Below are positions 9,428 through 18,093 of a stretch of DNA of 64,000 bases, piece by piece. Under the pieces are notes generated by a model, which was not told where the DNA came from, made no database searches, and was given only the letters and a program-made list of their open reading frames with translations. The stretch is taken from the NCBI RefSeq assembly GCF_006159205.1, contig NZ_CP040812.1, forward strand, positions 1,302,001 through 1,366,000, read 5' to 3'. The position numbers and the translations under genes are program-made. Position 1 is the stretch's first letter. Each line of letters opens with the position of its first letter. This DNA is from Antarcticibacterium flavum. GTDB lineage: Bacteria > Bacteroidota > Bacteroidia > Flavobacteriales > Flavobacteriaceae.

Positions 9428-10374
9428 AGATCGGCATAATTATCTACGCGGTATTGTTGCTCGTCTTCTCCCTCGATGATCTGCAAATAACTCTTATACC
9501 TGCTCCAGGCGATCTCTCCCTCTTCCAGCGCATCTTTCACCGCACATTTAGGCTCATCAATATGCAGGCAGTTGTTGAACTTACATTCCTGTTTAAGGGC
9601 AAAGAATTCGGGAAAGTAATCCCCCAGTTCTTCTTTTTCCATTTCCACCACTCCAAAACCTTTTATTCCCGGGGTATCTATGATTCGGGCATCAAAGGAA
9701 AGATCATACATTTCAGCAAAAGTAGTGGTATGTTGCCCTTGTTTGTGTTGTTCACTTATCCCGGCGGTCTTTAAATCCAAAGTTGGTTCTATGGCATTCA
9801 CCAGGGTGGATTTCCCTGTACCGCTGTGACCGGAGATCATACTGGTCTTGCCGGTCATTAGATCCTTGACCTTATCTACATTTTTTCCTGTTTTAGCAGA
9901 AATTCCAATACATTCATACCCCACACTGCGATAGAGGGCTGCAAGATATTTCACCTCTCCCAGCTCCTCGTCATTATAAGTATCAATTTTATTAAAAAGC
10001 AGAATTGTCTTTATATGATATGCCTCTGCAGTGACCAGGAATCTGTCTATAAATGTGGTGAAGGTTGGCGGATTATTAAGCGTGATCAATAAAAAAGCCT
10101 GATCGATATTCGTAGCAATAATATGGGTTTGCTTGGAGAGGTTTACAGATTTTCGAATAATATAGTTATCCCTGTCCTCTATCTCTTTTATTACCCCGGT
10201 AACCTCTTCTCCTTCTTCAATTTCAAAGATCACTCTATCCCCAACTGCAACCGGGTTGGTGCTTTTAATCCCCTGTATGCGGAATTTTCCTTTAATCCTG
10301 CACTTATAGAATTCTCCGTCCTCCCCTTTTACGTGGTACCAGCTGCCTGTTGATTTATAAACCGTTCCTTTCAT
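9424..10374 (-). CDS. rsgA: RsgA, circularly permuted ribosome-assembly GTPase
   Basis: Late 30S subunit maturation GTPase. The 316-residue chain has an N-terminal OB fold (1-70), then the permuted G motifs in the order NKID (G4), GHSGTGKS (G1) and DTPGIKGFG (G3). A C-terminal zinc knuckle follows (ECKFNNCLHIDEPKC). First gene of a likely operon rsgA-dtd-DUF3857-DUF3857-mazG-membrane protein-aroA. Confidence 0.96.
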   Translation of the reverse strand: MKGTVYKSTGSWYHVKGEDGEFYKCRIKGKFRIQGIKSTNPVAVGDRVIFEIEEGEEVTGVIKEIEDRDNYIIRKSVNLSKQTHIIATNIDQAFLLITLNNPPTFTTFIDRFLVTAEAYHIKTILLFNKIDTYNDEELGEVKYLAALYRSVGYECIGISAKTGKNVDKVKDLMTGKTSMISGHSGTGKSTLVNAIEPTLDLKTAGISEQHKQGQHTTTFAEMYDLSFDARIIDTPGIKGFGVVEMEKEELGDYFPEFFALKQECKFNNCLHIDEPKCAVKDALEEGEIAWSRYKSYLQIIEGEDEQQYRVDNYADL

Positions 10375-10429
10375 ATAATTTCTTCCAGATCCCTACCACT
10401 TCTCATACAGGCTAATTACCTGCTCTTTC

Positions 10430-10915
10430 TTCATGGAGATTTCAGAATGCTAAAATAAGAAATCGAGACCGCATATCGGCGTCAAATTCCAAATTCCAAA
10501 TTCCAAAACCCAAATTCCCAAAAACCTAAATTCCAAAATCCCAATTCCAAGCACCAAATTCCAAATTTCAAATTTTAATCACAAAAAACACCAAACCAAG
10601 AGCAGAGAACAGAGAACGTCTAAAACTGAAACAATAAAAACCATTCGTGCATTCGTGGCTAAAAGACCCAAACAACAAGTAAATTCCAAGAACCAAATTC
10701 CAAATTCCAAAACCAGATTAAGAACAAAGAGCAAAGAACAGAGAACAGAGAGAAATGAACGCTTAAAAACGAACTCCTTAAAAATACATTCGTGCATTCG
10801 TGGCTAAAAAAACCAGACAACAACAAGCAAATTCCAAACACCAAATTCCAAACACCAAATTCTCAGTTTCCAAACAGAAAACGGTAAACGATAAACAGAA
10901 AACCTTCTAAAGACT
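10430..10915. repeat. Non-coding repeat region upstream of rsgA
   Basis: Low-complexity CAAATTCCAAA runs enclose two direct copies of a module of about 150 bp. Each contains an AGAACAGAGAAC run, the ATTCGTGCATTCGTGGCT motif (10643-10660 and 10789-10806) and a following AAATTCCAA tract. No gene is seen here. Confidence 0.7.
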
Positions 10916-10941
10916 AAAGACTAATGACTAACGACTTACCA

Positions 10942-12024
10942 CTAACTCTTCATAATCTTCTCCTGGTGATTAATAGACTCCTGGTGTACCGCTTTGAAAA
11001 GGCGCAGGATGAATTCCTCACTAAGCCCGTGCTGTTCCCCTTCCAGTACCATATTCCCAAGGATCTCATTCCATCTTTTGGTTTGTAATACTGAAACGTT
11101 TTGTGCCTTTTTCACCTTTCCAATTTCATCTGAAATTTTCATCCGCTTGGACAAAAGCTCGATCAATTGGTTATCTGCAACATCTATTTGTGCTCTTAAG
11201 TTCCCAAGTTTATTTTTGAAATCCTCACTTTCAGAAACCTCTTTTCTTATTTTAAGATCTTTCATATACTGGATTAAGGTTGCAGGTGTTATCTGCTGCG
11301 CTGCATCGCTCCAGGCCTTGTCGGGGTCGTGATGGGTCTCCACCATTAATCCGTCATAATTAAGATCCAGGGCGGTCTGGCAAAGATCAAAGATAATATC
11401 CCTTCTACCTGCGATGTGTGATGGATCCAGGATCAAGGGAAGATCAGGAAAACGGTGTTGCAGGTCAATAGCGATTTGCCATTCCGGATTGTTTCGGTAT
11501 TTGGTCTTTTCGTAGGCTGAAAATCCGCGATGGATTACTCCCAGGTTTTTTATATCTGCAGTATAGAGCCTTTCAACAGCACCCAGCCAAAGGGACAGGT
11601 CCGGATTCACCGGATTTTTCACCAGCACTGTCTTATCTGTTCCTTTAAGCGCATCGGCAATTTCCTGAACGATAAAAGGGGAAACCGTAGTTCTTGCTCC
11701 TATCCAGAGGATATCAATATCGTGCTCCAGGGCCAGGTCCACGTGGGCGGGATTAGCAACTTCTGTAGTAGTAAGAAGTCCGGTTTCTGCCTTGGCAGTT
11801 TGCATCCATTTTAATCCCAAAGCACCCACTCCTTCAAAATTTCCGGGACGGGTACGGGGTTTCCATATTCCTGCGCGAAGCACACTTACATCGCTGTCTT
11901 TTAATTGCTTTGCGATCTCTACCACCTGGTCTTCGGTTTCAGCACTGCAGGGACCTGCAATTACCAGGGGGTGATCAAGGTTGAAATTATCCAACCAGGT
12001 GCGGAGTTCTTTTTTATTTTCCAT
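10942..12024 (-). CDS. Bifunctional DAHP synthase / chorismate mutase
   Basis: 360 residues. The N-terminal 250 residues are a DAHP synthase of the KDO8P-synthase-like class (VIAGPCSAE at 21-29, KPRTRPGNFEG, DPSHIAGRRD). The C-terminal 90 are an AroQ-type chorismate mutase (LRAQIDVADNQLIELLSKRM). It thus carries both the first step of aromatic synthesis and the branch to prephenate; such fusions usually let chorismate or prephenate control the synthase. Last gene of the pheA-aminotransferase-tyrA-DAHPS/CM operon, controlled by the leader at 14872-15000. Confidence 0.95.
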   Translation of the reverse strand: MENKKELRTWLDNFNLDHPLVIAGPCSAETEDQVVEIAKQLKDSDVSVLRAGIWKPRTRPGNFEGVGALGLKWMQTAKAETGLLTTTEVANPAHVDLALEHDIDILWIGARTTVSPFIVQEIADALKGTDKTVLVKNPVNPDLSLWLGAVERLYTADIKNLGVIHRGFSAYEKTKYRNNPEWQIAIDLQHRFPDLPLILDPSHIAGRRDIIFDLCQTALDLNYDGLMVETHHDPDKAWSDAAQQITPATLIQYMKDLKIRKEVSESEDFKNKLGNLRAQIDVADNQLIELLSKRMKISDEIGKVKKAQNVSVLQTKRWNEILGNMVLEGEQHGLSEEFILRLFKAVHQESINHQEKIMKS

Positions 12025-12044
12025 AATTCTTGGGTTTATTTTTT

Positions 12045-12896
12045 TTAGTTGATTCCGTTTAATATTGTTTTGATGTGATTTGTTTTTTCCATTTCCAGAA
12101 AAACACCGTCATAATCCTCCTCCTTTAAAAGGTCCCGGAAATTTGAAAGGTTCTTTATATATTCATCCAGGGTTTCAAGGACGTTTTCCTTGTTCTGTGC
12201 AAATATTGGCGTCCACATAGCCGGGGAACTTTTCGCAAGTCTCACGGTAGAGGCAAATCCACTGCCCGCCAGGTCAAAAATATCCTTTTCATTCTTTTCC
12301 TTCTCCAGCACTGTTTTTCCTAACATGAAAGAGCTAATGTGAGAAAGGTGTGAAACATAGGCTATATGTTTGTCGTGGGCTGCGGGATCCATATATCTTA
12401 TTCGCATTCCCAGCTTCTGAAAGATCTCCAGCGCCCGTTCCTGCAATTTAAATGCTGTCTTTTCCACCTCGCAAATTATGTTGGTCTTTCCACGAAACAG
12501 TCCTTTTATGGCCGCCCCGGGTCCGGAATATTCAGTACCCGCAATGGGATGTGCCGCCAGGTATTTCCGCCGATTAGGATGACCTGCCACCGCAGTGCAG
12601 ATCCCATTCTTTGTAGAGCCGGCATCAAAAATTAACGTGTCCTCACCCGCCATTTCCATAACCTTCAGCAGTAAATTCCTGCTTACATCTACAGGGACAG
12701 CAAGAATAACCACATCTGCCAAGGAGAGTTCCTCCAGAGTTCCTGTAGCATCTATAATACCTTTCTCCAGCGCCTCTTCCAGGTGGCTTTCATTTGCATC
12801 AATACCGGTTATTTCGGCTTCAGGAAATTGTTCCTTAATATCGAGGGCGAAAGAACCTCCAATAAGTCCTGTTCCTATAATATGAACTTTCATCAA
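12045..12896 (-). CDS. tyrA: TyrA, prephenate dehydrogenase
   Basis: NAD(P)-dependent oxidative decarboxylation of prephenate to 4-hydroxyphenylpyruvate for Tyr. 283 residues; Rossmann motif GTGLIGGS at 7-14, GSTKNGIC and HPIAGTEYSGP in the substrate region. No ACT domain is present, so feedback control probably lies elsewhere. Its ATG overlaps the aminotransferase stop by 4 bp. Confidence 0.95.
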   Translation of the reverse strand: MMKVHIIGTGLIGGSFALDIKEQFPEAEITGIDANESHLEEALEKGIIDATGTLEELSLADVVILAVPVDVSRNLLLKVMEMAGEDTLIFDAGSTKNGICTAVAGHPNRRKYLAAHPIAGTEYSGPGAAIKGLFRGKTNIICEVEKTAFKLQERALEIFQKLGMRIRYMDPAAHDKHIAYVSHLSHISSFMLGKTVLEKEKNEKDIFDLAGSGFASTVRLAKSSPAMWTPIFAQNKENVLETLDEYIKNLSNFRDLLKEEDYDGVFLEMEKTNHIKTILNGIN

Positions 12897-14038
12897 ATTA
12901 TCCTTTTAATAGCCCTGTTAATATTCTCATCTGTTGCGCAAAGGGAGAAACGTACATAACCTTCTCCCTGGCTGCCAAAAATAAATCCCGGGGCTGTAAA
13001 TATACTTTGCTCATACAGCAGGCGGTTTACAAAACCTTCAGAAGTATCTCCTTTGGGTACCCTTGCCCATACAAACAGACCGGTTTGCTCCTTTGCAGGC
13101 TTACATTCCAGGACATCTGCCAGCTGCAGGATCTTCTCCTTGCGGGAAGTGTAGATCTCATTCTGGGCATTAAACCAGTCTACCGGTAATCGAAGAGCGG
13201 CTGCAGCCCCGGCCTGCAAGGGGTAGAACATCCCGCTGTCCATATTGGTTTTCACTTTAAGTACTGTATTAAGGTTTTTTGCACTACCGCATAACATCCC
13301 AATTCTCCAGCCTGCCATATTAAAACTCTTGCTTAGAGAATTAAGTTCCAGTACCACCTCCCTCGCATCCTCGCTCTCAAGGATACTTTTTGGATGATCG
13401 TTCAGAATGAAACTGTAGGGATTGTCATTGATGATCAAAATATTATGCTCCTTAGCAAAAGTCACCAGATCCTTAAATATCTTATCTGTTGCGGAGGCGC
13501 CGGTAGGCATATGCGGGTAATTCACCCACATCAATTTTACCTTGCTAAGATCTCTTTTTGCAAGCTCCTGCAGGTTTGGGCTCCAGTTTTCCTCCTCATT
13601 CAGGTCATAATACACCGCTTTTGCACCTACCAGCTTAGTAACTGATGTGTAGGTAGGATACCCCGGATTGGGAATTAGCACCTCATCCCCTTCATTAAGG
13701 AAGGCCATTGAAATATGGGTGATCCCTTCCTTGCTACCCATTAACGGGAGAATCTCTGTTTCTGCATCGAGATCCACCCTGTAATGAGTTTTGTAAAATT
13801 CCTTAATGGCATTCCTGAAATCTACTGTTCCCTTATAGGGCTGATACTGGTGTGCCGCGGGATTGGTAAGGGCAAAATTAAGACCATCCAGCACCTCCTT
13901 GGGTGGTGGCAGGTCCGGGCTGCCTATTCCAAGATTAATAATATCCTTCCCGCTGGCGGAAAGGTTACGCACTTCCTGTAACTTGGTAGAAAAATAGTAC
14001 TCCTGTACGTGATCCAATCTGTTTGCCTGCTGTATCAT
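12893..14038 (-). CDS. Class I/II aminotransferase, probably aromatic amino acid transaminase
   Basis: 381-residue fold-type I PLP enzyme. The PLP lysine lies in NSLSKSFNMAGWRIG; INDNPYSFIL and RFSLCA are other family marks. Placed between prephenate dehydratase and prephenate dehydrogenase with 4-bp overlaps on both sides, it is likely to transaminate phenylpyruvate and hydroxyphenylpyruvate (or prephenate). Specificity cannot be read from sequence; an aspartate/DAP aminotransferase activity is the alternative. Confidence 0.9.
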   Translation of the reverse strand: MIQQANRLDHVQEYYFSTKLQEVRNLSASGKDIINLGIGSPDLPPPKEVLDGLNFALTNPAAHQYQPYKGTVDFRNAIKEFYKTHYRVDLDAETEILPLMGSKEGITHISMAFLNEGDEVLIPNPGYPTYTSVTKLVGAKAVYYDLNEEENWSPNLQELAKRDLSKVKLMWVNYPHMPTGASATDKIFKDLVTFAKEHNILIINDNPYSFILNDHPKSILESEDAREVVLELNSLSKSFNMAGWRIGMLCGSAKNLNTVLKVKTNMDSGMFYPLQAGAAAALRLPVDWFNAQNEIYTSRKEKILQLADVLECKPAKEQTGLFVWARVPKGDTSEGFVNRLLYEQSIFTAPGFIFGSQGEGYVRFSLCATDENINRAIKRII

Positions 14039-14859
14039 AATCTGTTCTTATAAGTTCCCAGAACATGGAATTGCTCTGTCATTACTTTCATTATTTCCAC
14101 TGCTTTTTGAAATTCCCCGTAATCTTCAAAGATCACATCTACGAAAAATGAATATTTCCAGGGAGCCTCGATGATGGGCATACTCTGTATCTTAGTCATA
14201 TCCATCTCAAAATCCCTGATGATATTTAAAACCGAAACAAGGCTTCCCCGCTTACTTTCAAGTTCAAATTTCATAGATGCCTTGTCTATTATTTCCCCGT
14301 TAGGTTCCCGTTTTTTTGTACTCAATATTAAAAACCTGGTGGCATTGCTTTTTTTGGTATGAATACTTTCAGCAAGAATATTCAGGCCAAATATTTGGGC
14401 CGCAGCCTTACTGGCAACAGCAGCCACATGTTTGGAACCTTTTTCAGCAATTCTCCTGGCAACCTCAGCAGTATCTGTGTCCTCAATGAGTTTTATATGG
14501 GGATGCGATTTAAAGAATTCCTTACATTGAAGCAACGCCATAGGATGTGAGTAAACCTTTTTCACATCTTCAATATGCTGGCCCGGCAGGGCCATAAGAT
14601 TCATATCAATAGGGATATAATGTTCCCCTACGATCTTCAGGTCATTCTCATCTATAAGGGCATAATTGGGAAGTATGGACCCGGCAATAGAATTTTCTAT
14701 GGCCATGACCGCTTCCTTACATTCTCCTGCCACCAGGCTCTTAACCATCTCAGCAAAGGACATGAATTCCAGGACATCCACGTCATTACCATAGAATTCC
14801 TGTGCCACCAAATGGTGAAATGACCCCTGTGTTCCCTGTATGCCTATTAGTTTGTTCAT
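14035..14859 (-). CDS. pheA: PheA, prephenate dehydratase with ACT domain
   Basis: Converts prephenate to phenylpyruvate. 274 residues: GTQGSFHHL at the N-terminus, DTDTAEVARRI and the catalytic-loop SNATRFLIL in the dehydratase part. An ACT domain (from about 195, RGSLVSVLNIIRDF) should bind Phe for feedback. No chorismate mutase domain is present; that activity is fused to the DAHP synthase at the other end of the operon. First structural gene behind the Phe/Tyr attenuator. Confidence 0.95.
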   Translation of the reverse strand: MNKLIGIQGTQGSFHHLVAQEFYGNDVDVLEFMSFAEMVKSLVAGECKEAVMAIENSIAGSILPNYALIDENDLKIVGEHYIPIDMNLMALPGQHIEDVKKVYSHPMALLQCKEFFKSHPHIKLIEDTDTAEVARRIAEKGSKHVAAVASKAAAQIFGLNILAESIHTKKSNATRFLILSTKKREPNGEIIDKASMKFELESKRGSLVSVLNIIRDFEMDMTKIQSMPIIEAPWKYSFFVDVIFEDYGEFQKAVEIMKVMTEQFHVLGTYKNRL

Positions 14860-14871
14860 TTAGTTTTATTC

Positions 14872-14903
14872 AAAAAAAAATCCCGATGTTGCCATCGGGA
14901 TTT
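14872..14903 (-). terminator. Attenuator terminator of the pheA operon
   Basis: On the minus strand TCCCGAT and ATCGGGA form a stem around GGCAAC, followed by T9. It sits 12 nt before the pheA start, after the Phe/Tyr leader peptide. The leader reading frame contains ATCGGGA, which can pair with the 5' arm of this hairpin as an antiterminator. Confidence 0.85.
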
Positions 14904-14922
14904 GATATATAATTATGTGAAA

Positions 14923-15000
14923 TTACATGGCGCTCCCGATCCTATCTCTATAATAGAAATAGAAGTAATAAAAAGCGTTCCAGGTAATTATATTTTTCAT
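14923..15000 (-). CDS. Phe/Tyr leader peptide of the aromatic operon
   Basis: A 25-codon frame starting MKNIITWNA and containing the control run FYYFYFYY (residues 10-17), then RDRIGSAM and a stop. Eight consecutive Phe/Tyr codons immediately upstream of a terminator and of pheA are the classic arrangement for attenuation by ribosome stalling when charged tRNA-Phe or tRNA-Tyr is scarce. The stop codon lies about 20 nt before the terminator stem. Too short for standard gene callers. Confidence 0.88.
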   Translation of the reverse strand: MKNIITWNAFYYFYFYYRDRIGSAM

Positions 15001-15127
15001 TGCTGCTGTTGTATATCGCTAATTTAGAATTTAATTTTAATAAACAATATAATTTCTTTGAAATTTCTGCGATATCGTTTTCGAAAAGAATGGTTTCATA
15101 GGTCCAATTAAAAACCCATTTATTCAT

Positions 15128-15135
15128 TACTTTTG
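15128..15135 (+). promoter_or_regulatory. Bacteroidota -7 box for gldA
   Basis: TACTTTTG matches TAnnTTTG, 14 nt before the gldA ATG. The message would have a very short leader that still carries the purine-rich AAAGGAG. Confidence 0.55.
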
Positions 15136-15149
15136 AAAAAAGGAGAAAA

Positions 15150-16067
15150 ATGTCAATCGCGGTAAAGGATATATCAAAGTTTTACGGGGAACAGAAAGCC
15201 CTGGACAAGGTTTCATTTACGGTCAATAAAGGAGAGATCGTTGGTTTCCTTGGGCCAAATGGAGCCGGAAAATCTACTTTAATGAAGATCCTAACCGGTT
15301 ATATTTCTCCTTCTGAAGGTTTAGCCAGCGTAAACAATTATCTTGTCGCCACCCATCCGGCTGAAGTACAGCGCAGTGTAGGCTACCTGCCTGAACACAA
15401 TCCTCTTTATACTGAAATGTTTGTGCGGGAATATCTCGGTTTCACAGCATCTGTTTACAATACTCCGAAGGAAAGAATAGAAGAGGTGATCAATCTTACG
15501 GGCCTTCTACCCGAAGCCAATAAAAAGATAGAACAGCTCTCAAAGGGATACCGGCAACGGGTAGGCCTTGCTGCAGCCTTGCTTCACGACCCCGAAGTGC
15601 TTATCCTGGATGAGCCCACCACGGGGCTGGATCCCAATCAACTTAGTGAAATTCGAAGCCTTATTCTCGATATTGCCAAAGACAAACCGGATGGCCGACC
15701 CGGAAAAACAATATTCCTGTCCACACACATTATGCAGGAAGTGGAAGCACTGTGTGACCGGGTGATTATCATAGACCACGGAAGGATAGTAGCCGACAAA
15801 AGTATGGAGGCCCTGCGGGATGAAAAGGAACAGGTGATCCACGTGGAATTCGATTACCGTATCGAAGAAGTTGCCCTGGAAAAACTTCCGCATTTAACCA
15901 CTGCAGTAAACATTGGCGGATTCCATTATCAGCTGCATTTCGACACTCAAAAGGATATGCGACCCGCTGTCTTCGATTTCGCACATGATAACGGACTTAA
16001 AACCCTTCAGCTTAACAGAAAGACCAAGAATTTAGAGACTTTGTTTGCGGAATTGACAGCCCCCTAA
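15150..16067 (+). CDS. gldA: GldA, gliding-motility ABC transporter ATP-binding subunit
   Basis: 305-residue cytoplasmic ATPase of the GldA/GldF/GldG exporter needed for gliding in some Flavobacteriia. Walker A GPNGAGKST (35-43), signature LSKGYRQRVGL, Walker B VLILDEPTTGLDP and a C-terminal regulatory extension. Length and overall pattern match GldA more closely than generic exporters. gldF and gldG are not next to it. The last residues (ELTAP) and the stop codon are supplied by the GC hairpin repeat at 16057-16086, so the native C-terminus may have been altered by insertion of that repeat. Confidence 0.88.
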   Translation: MSIAVKDISKFYGEQKALDKVSFTVNKGEIVGFLGPNGAGKSTLMKILTGYISPSEGLASVNNYLVATHPAEVQRSVGYLPEHNPLYTEMFVREYLGFTASVYNTPKERIEEVINLTGLLPEANKKIEQLSKGYRQRVGLAAALLHDPEVLILDEPTTGLDPNQLSEIRSLILDIAKDKPDGRPGKTIFLSTHIMQEVEALCDRVIIIDHGRIVADKSMEALRDEKEQVIHVEFDYRIEEVALEKLPHLTTAVNIGGFHYQLHFDTQKDMRPAVFDFAHDNGLKTLQLNRKTKNLETLFAELTAP

Positions 16068-16086
16068 CCCCCGAAGGGGGAACTTT
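16057..16086. repeat. GC hairpin repeat overlapping the gldA stop
   Basis: CAGCCCCCTAACCCCCGAAG followed by GGGGAACTTT; CCCCC and GGGGG arms around GAA. The same unit appears at 25287-25318, in variant form at 19053-19090, and in inverted pairs at the ends of the DUF559 insertion in metH. Here the TAA inside the repeat is the gldA stop codon. Confidence 0.8.
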
Positions 16087-16192
16087 ACGTTTCCTATTAT
16101 TTCTAAAAATAATTAATAAAAGTCTAGACTCCAGACTCCAGCAGCGCAGCGGTCCAGATTCTTTTCCCGAATTATCAATTAAAACCGTAATC

Positions 16193-16945
16193 TTACTGGA
16201 AGTACAGCTTTCCAATATAAAAACTTTCCAACGTAACTACCGGCGGGCGGTTTACGGAGATCACATCTCCTGTGCTTCTTATTTCCCCCTTTAGAACCTC
16301 TTGCGGATTCACAATTAGTTTATTGGTCCCTCTATGTTGAATATCAACAGTATTAGCTATTAATTCTGCTGCTTCCACCCGGCCGTCGCCGTTGGCCATA
16401 TAAAGATTAAAATAATCCACTTCCCCGCTAAGGAAAAAATTGGAATAATTATCTCCCGTTACCCGCAGGTAATCTGTCACCAGCTGTAACTTAAAATCTC
16501 CGTTGGTATACACCTCGGGGTCTTTTTCCTGATTTAGGGAGCGCAGCCAGATTCGTGGAAAGTGCAGCTCACCAATTCCCTCTATCGTGTTATTCCCTGC
16601 ATTTTGAAGCCAGGTAAGATTGGGAACCGTCACATATACGCTGGTAGTATTATAATCCCGAACCAGGTTACAACCGGTGTTATTCCGCAGGCTTAGCCTC
16701 CCCTCCTCCACGGTTGCCTGTATATTGTCGATTAAGTTCTTCCCGGCCTCTACAACTACCTTTTGCTCATCCCCCTGCTCAATAAACAATTTGATCCTGC
16801 CGTACACGATGATCTCCTCAAATGCGTCCACCTGCAGCTCTCTGGTAATCATATCTCCCGTGGTTCGGAAACAATCTGGCGCATCTTCCTTGTCACACGA
16901 AGTGAACAGCAAGAGAAATAATACGATGATCTTTATATTTTTCAT
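16193..16945 (-). CDS. DUF2807 (head-GIN) lipoprotein
   Basis: 250 residues: lipoprotein signal with lipobox TSC at 15-17, then a repetitive beta-structure typical of DUF2807 putative adhesin domains (EEIIVYGRIKLFIEQGDEQ). These are common surface or periplasmic lipoproteins in Bacteroidota with no proven function. Overlaps the end of the upstream PagL-like gene by 4 bp (ATGA), so both are probably made together at the outer membrane. Confidence 0.82.
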   Translation of the reverse strand: MKNIKIIVLFLLLFTSCDKEDAPDCFRTTGDMITRELQVDAFEEIIVYGRIKLFIEQGDEQKVVVEAGKNLIDNIQATVEEGRLSLRNNTGCNLVRDYNTTSVYVTVPNLTWLQNAGNNTIEGIGELHFPRIWLRSLNQEKDPEVYTNGDFKLQLVTDYLRVTGDNYSNFFLSGEVDYFNLYMANGDGRVEAAELIANTVDIQHRGTNKLIVNPQEVLKGEIRSTGDVISVNRPPVVTLESFYIGKLYFQ

Positions 16946-18033
16946 AACCTGTACCCTATTGAAAATTCCACCGCTTCGGCATTGGCACCATGGGCCAGTA
17001 CTGTTACAGATCCAAACAGGTCTTTATAAATGGACCGCTGCAGCCCTACCCTGTTATAGAGCCTGTCCACATAATTATCATAAGGATAATAGGCATAATA
17101 TCCCAGATGGGCGATTACAGAGAGTTTCCTGAAGGTAAGCTGATGCCCCAAAAAGACCCCAACCCTTTTGGAATCTTCTTCCCCGGTTGTCCTTCCAAAA
17201 GGAAAGGTCACGCTTTGGTAATAGATATATTCCTCCATTGCTCCGCTAAGGAATAGTTCTGCTCCTGCCTGGAAAGTGCTTTTCCTGTTAATTCGTTTAT
17301 CTGCATAGGCGGCAACCGTAAGGAAAGGATAGCTTTTTGAACCTATGATCCCAATGGTATTGGCACCGCCCCTTAGCACCAGGTTCAAATGCACCGGTTC
17401 TGAATATTTTTCCGTGCTCTTAGGAACATACTCCGGCCGGTTTTCATGGTCAAATAAATAATGCACACCCGCATTCACGGCCAGGGTATTGGTAGAATTG
17501 TTGGGGGACTGGAAATCAGCATTGGAATAATGGATCAGGGCGATCCCGGCTTTGAATCCGAAGCCTTTATAAATATTATCCTTCTGAAAATCTCCGCTAA
17601 AAAAGGTTGAACTCATGACCCTGGAGCCATAGGCATTGTTCAAATAGTTATCATCTGGGTGGTATGGATTGGTGGTCACTCCCAGTCCCTGTCCAACTTT
17701 GAACACAAGATTCCTTTTCAGAAAATAAAAGCCGAGATGTGCGTACAACCCAAAATTATGTCCCAGGTTTGGGTTCTTCATATCCTGATAAGTAAAAGTA
17801 AATCCTACATCGGGATAATTATAGTCTGCTTCCCAGGTTTCGAGTCCGTAGGTATTCCTGTTAAAGCTGAAGATGAGTCCTTCAGGGTGGCCGGTGATCA
17901 AATGGGAGATATGCGGATTATGCTCCACGATATATCCATAAAAATAATTTGCGTCTACAGAATAATATCGGTTCTCCTGCGCAAAGGCATTCGTAAGGCT
18001 GAACAAAAAAAGAAGCAGGGCAATTTTCTTCAT
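16942..18033 (-). CDS. PagL-like acyloxyacyl hydrolase / lipid A 3-O-deacylase family barrel
   Basis: 363 residues with signal peptide (ends NAFAQE, about 19) and outer-membrane barrel strands. The central part (FKVGQGLGV ... KAGIALIHYSNADFQSPN) matches PagL-type enzymes, in which the His and Ser of an HxSN-like motif (HYSN here) form the active site. About 120 C-terminal residues extend beyond the usual PagL length as further barrel strands. Activity on lipid A is inferred from family only. Confidence 0.75.
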   Translation of the reverse strand: MKKIALLLFLFSLTNAFAQENRYYSVDANYFYGYIVEHNPHISHLITGHPEGLIFSFNRNTYGLETWEADYNYPDVGFTFTYQDMKNPNLGHNFGLYAHLGFYFLKRNLVFKVGQGLGVTTNPYHPDDNYLNNAYGSRVMSSTFFSGDFQKDNIYKGFGFKAGIALIHYSNADFQSPNNSTNTLAVNAGVHYLFDHENRPEYVPKSTEKYSEPVHLNLVLRGGANTIGIIGSKSYPFLTVAAYADKRINRKSTFQAGAELFLSGAMEEYIYYQSVTFPFGRTTGEEDSKRVGVFLGHQLTFRKLSVIAHLGYYAYYPYDNYVDRLYNRVGLQRSIYKDLFGSVTVLAHGANAEAVEFSIGYRL

Positions 18034-18093
18034 AGAGTGGCAAAGCTAACATTTTTAGTCCTAAAAATTTAGCACCGCTTCTACTCATAAATT

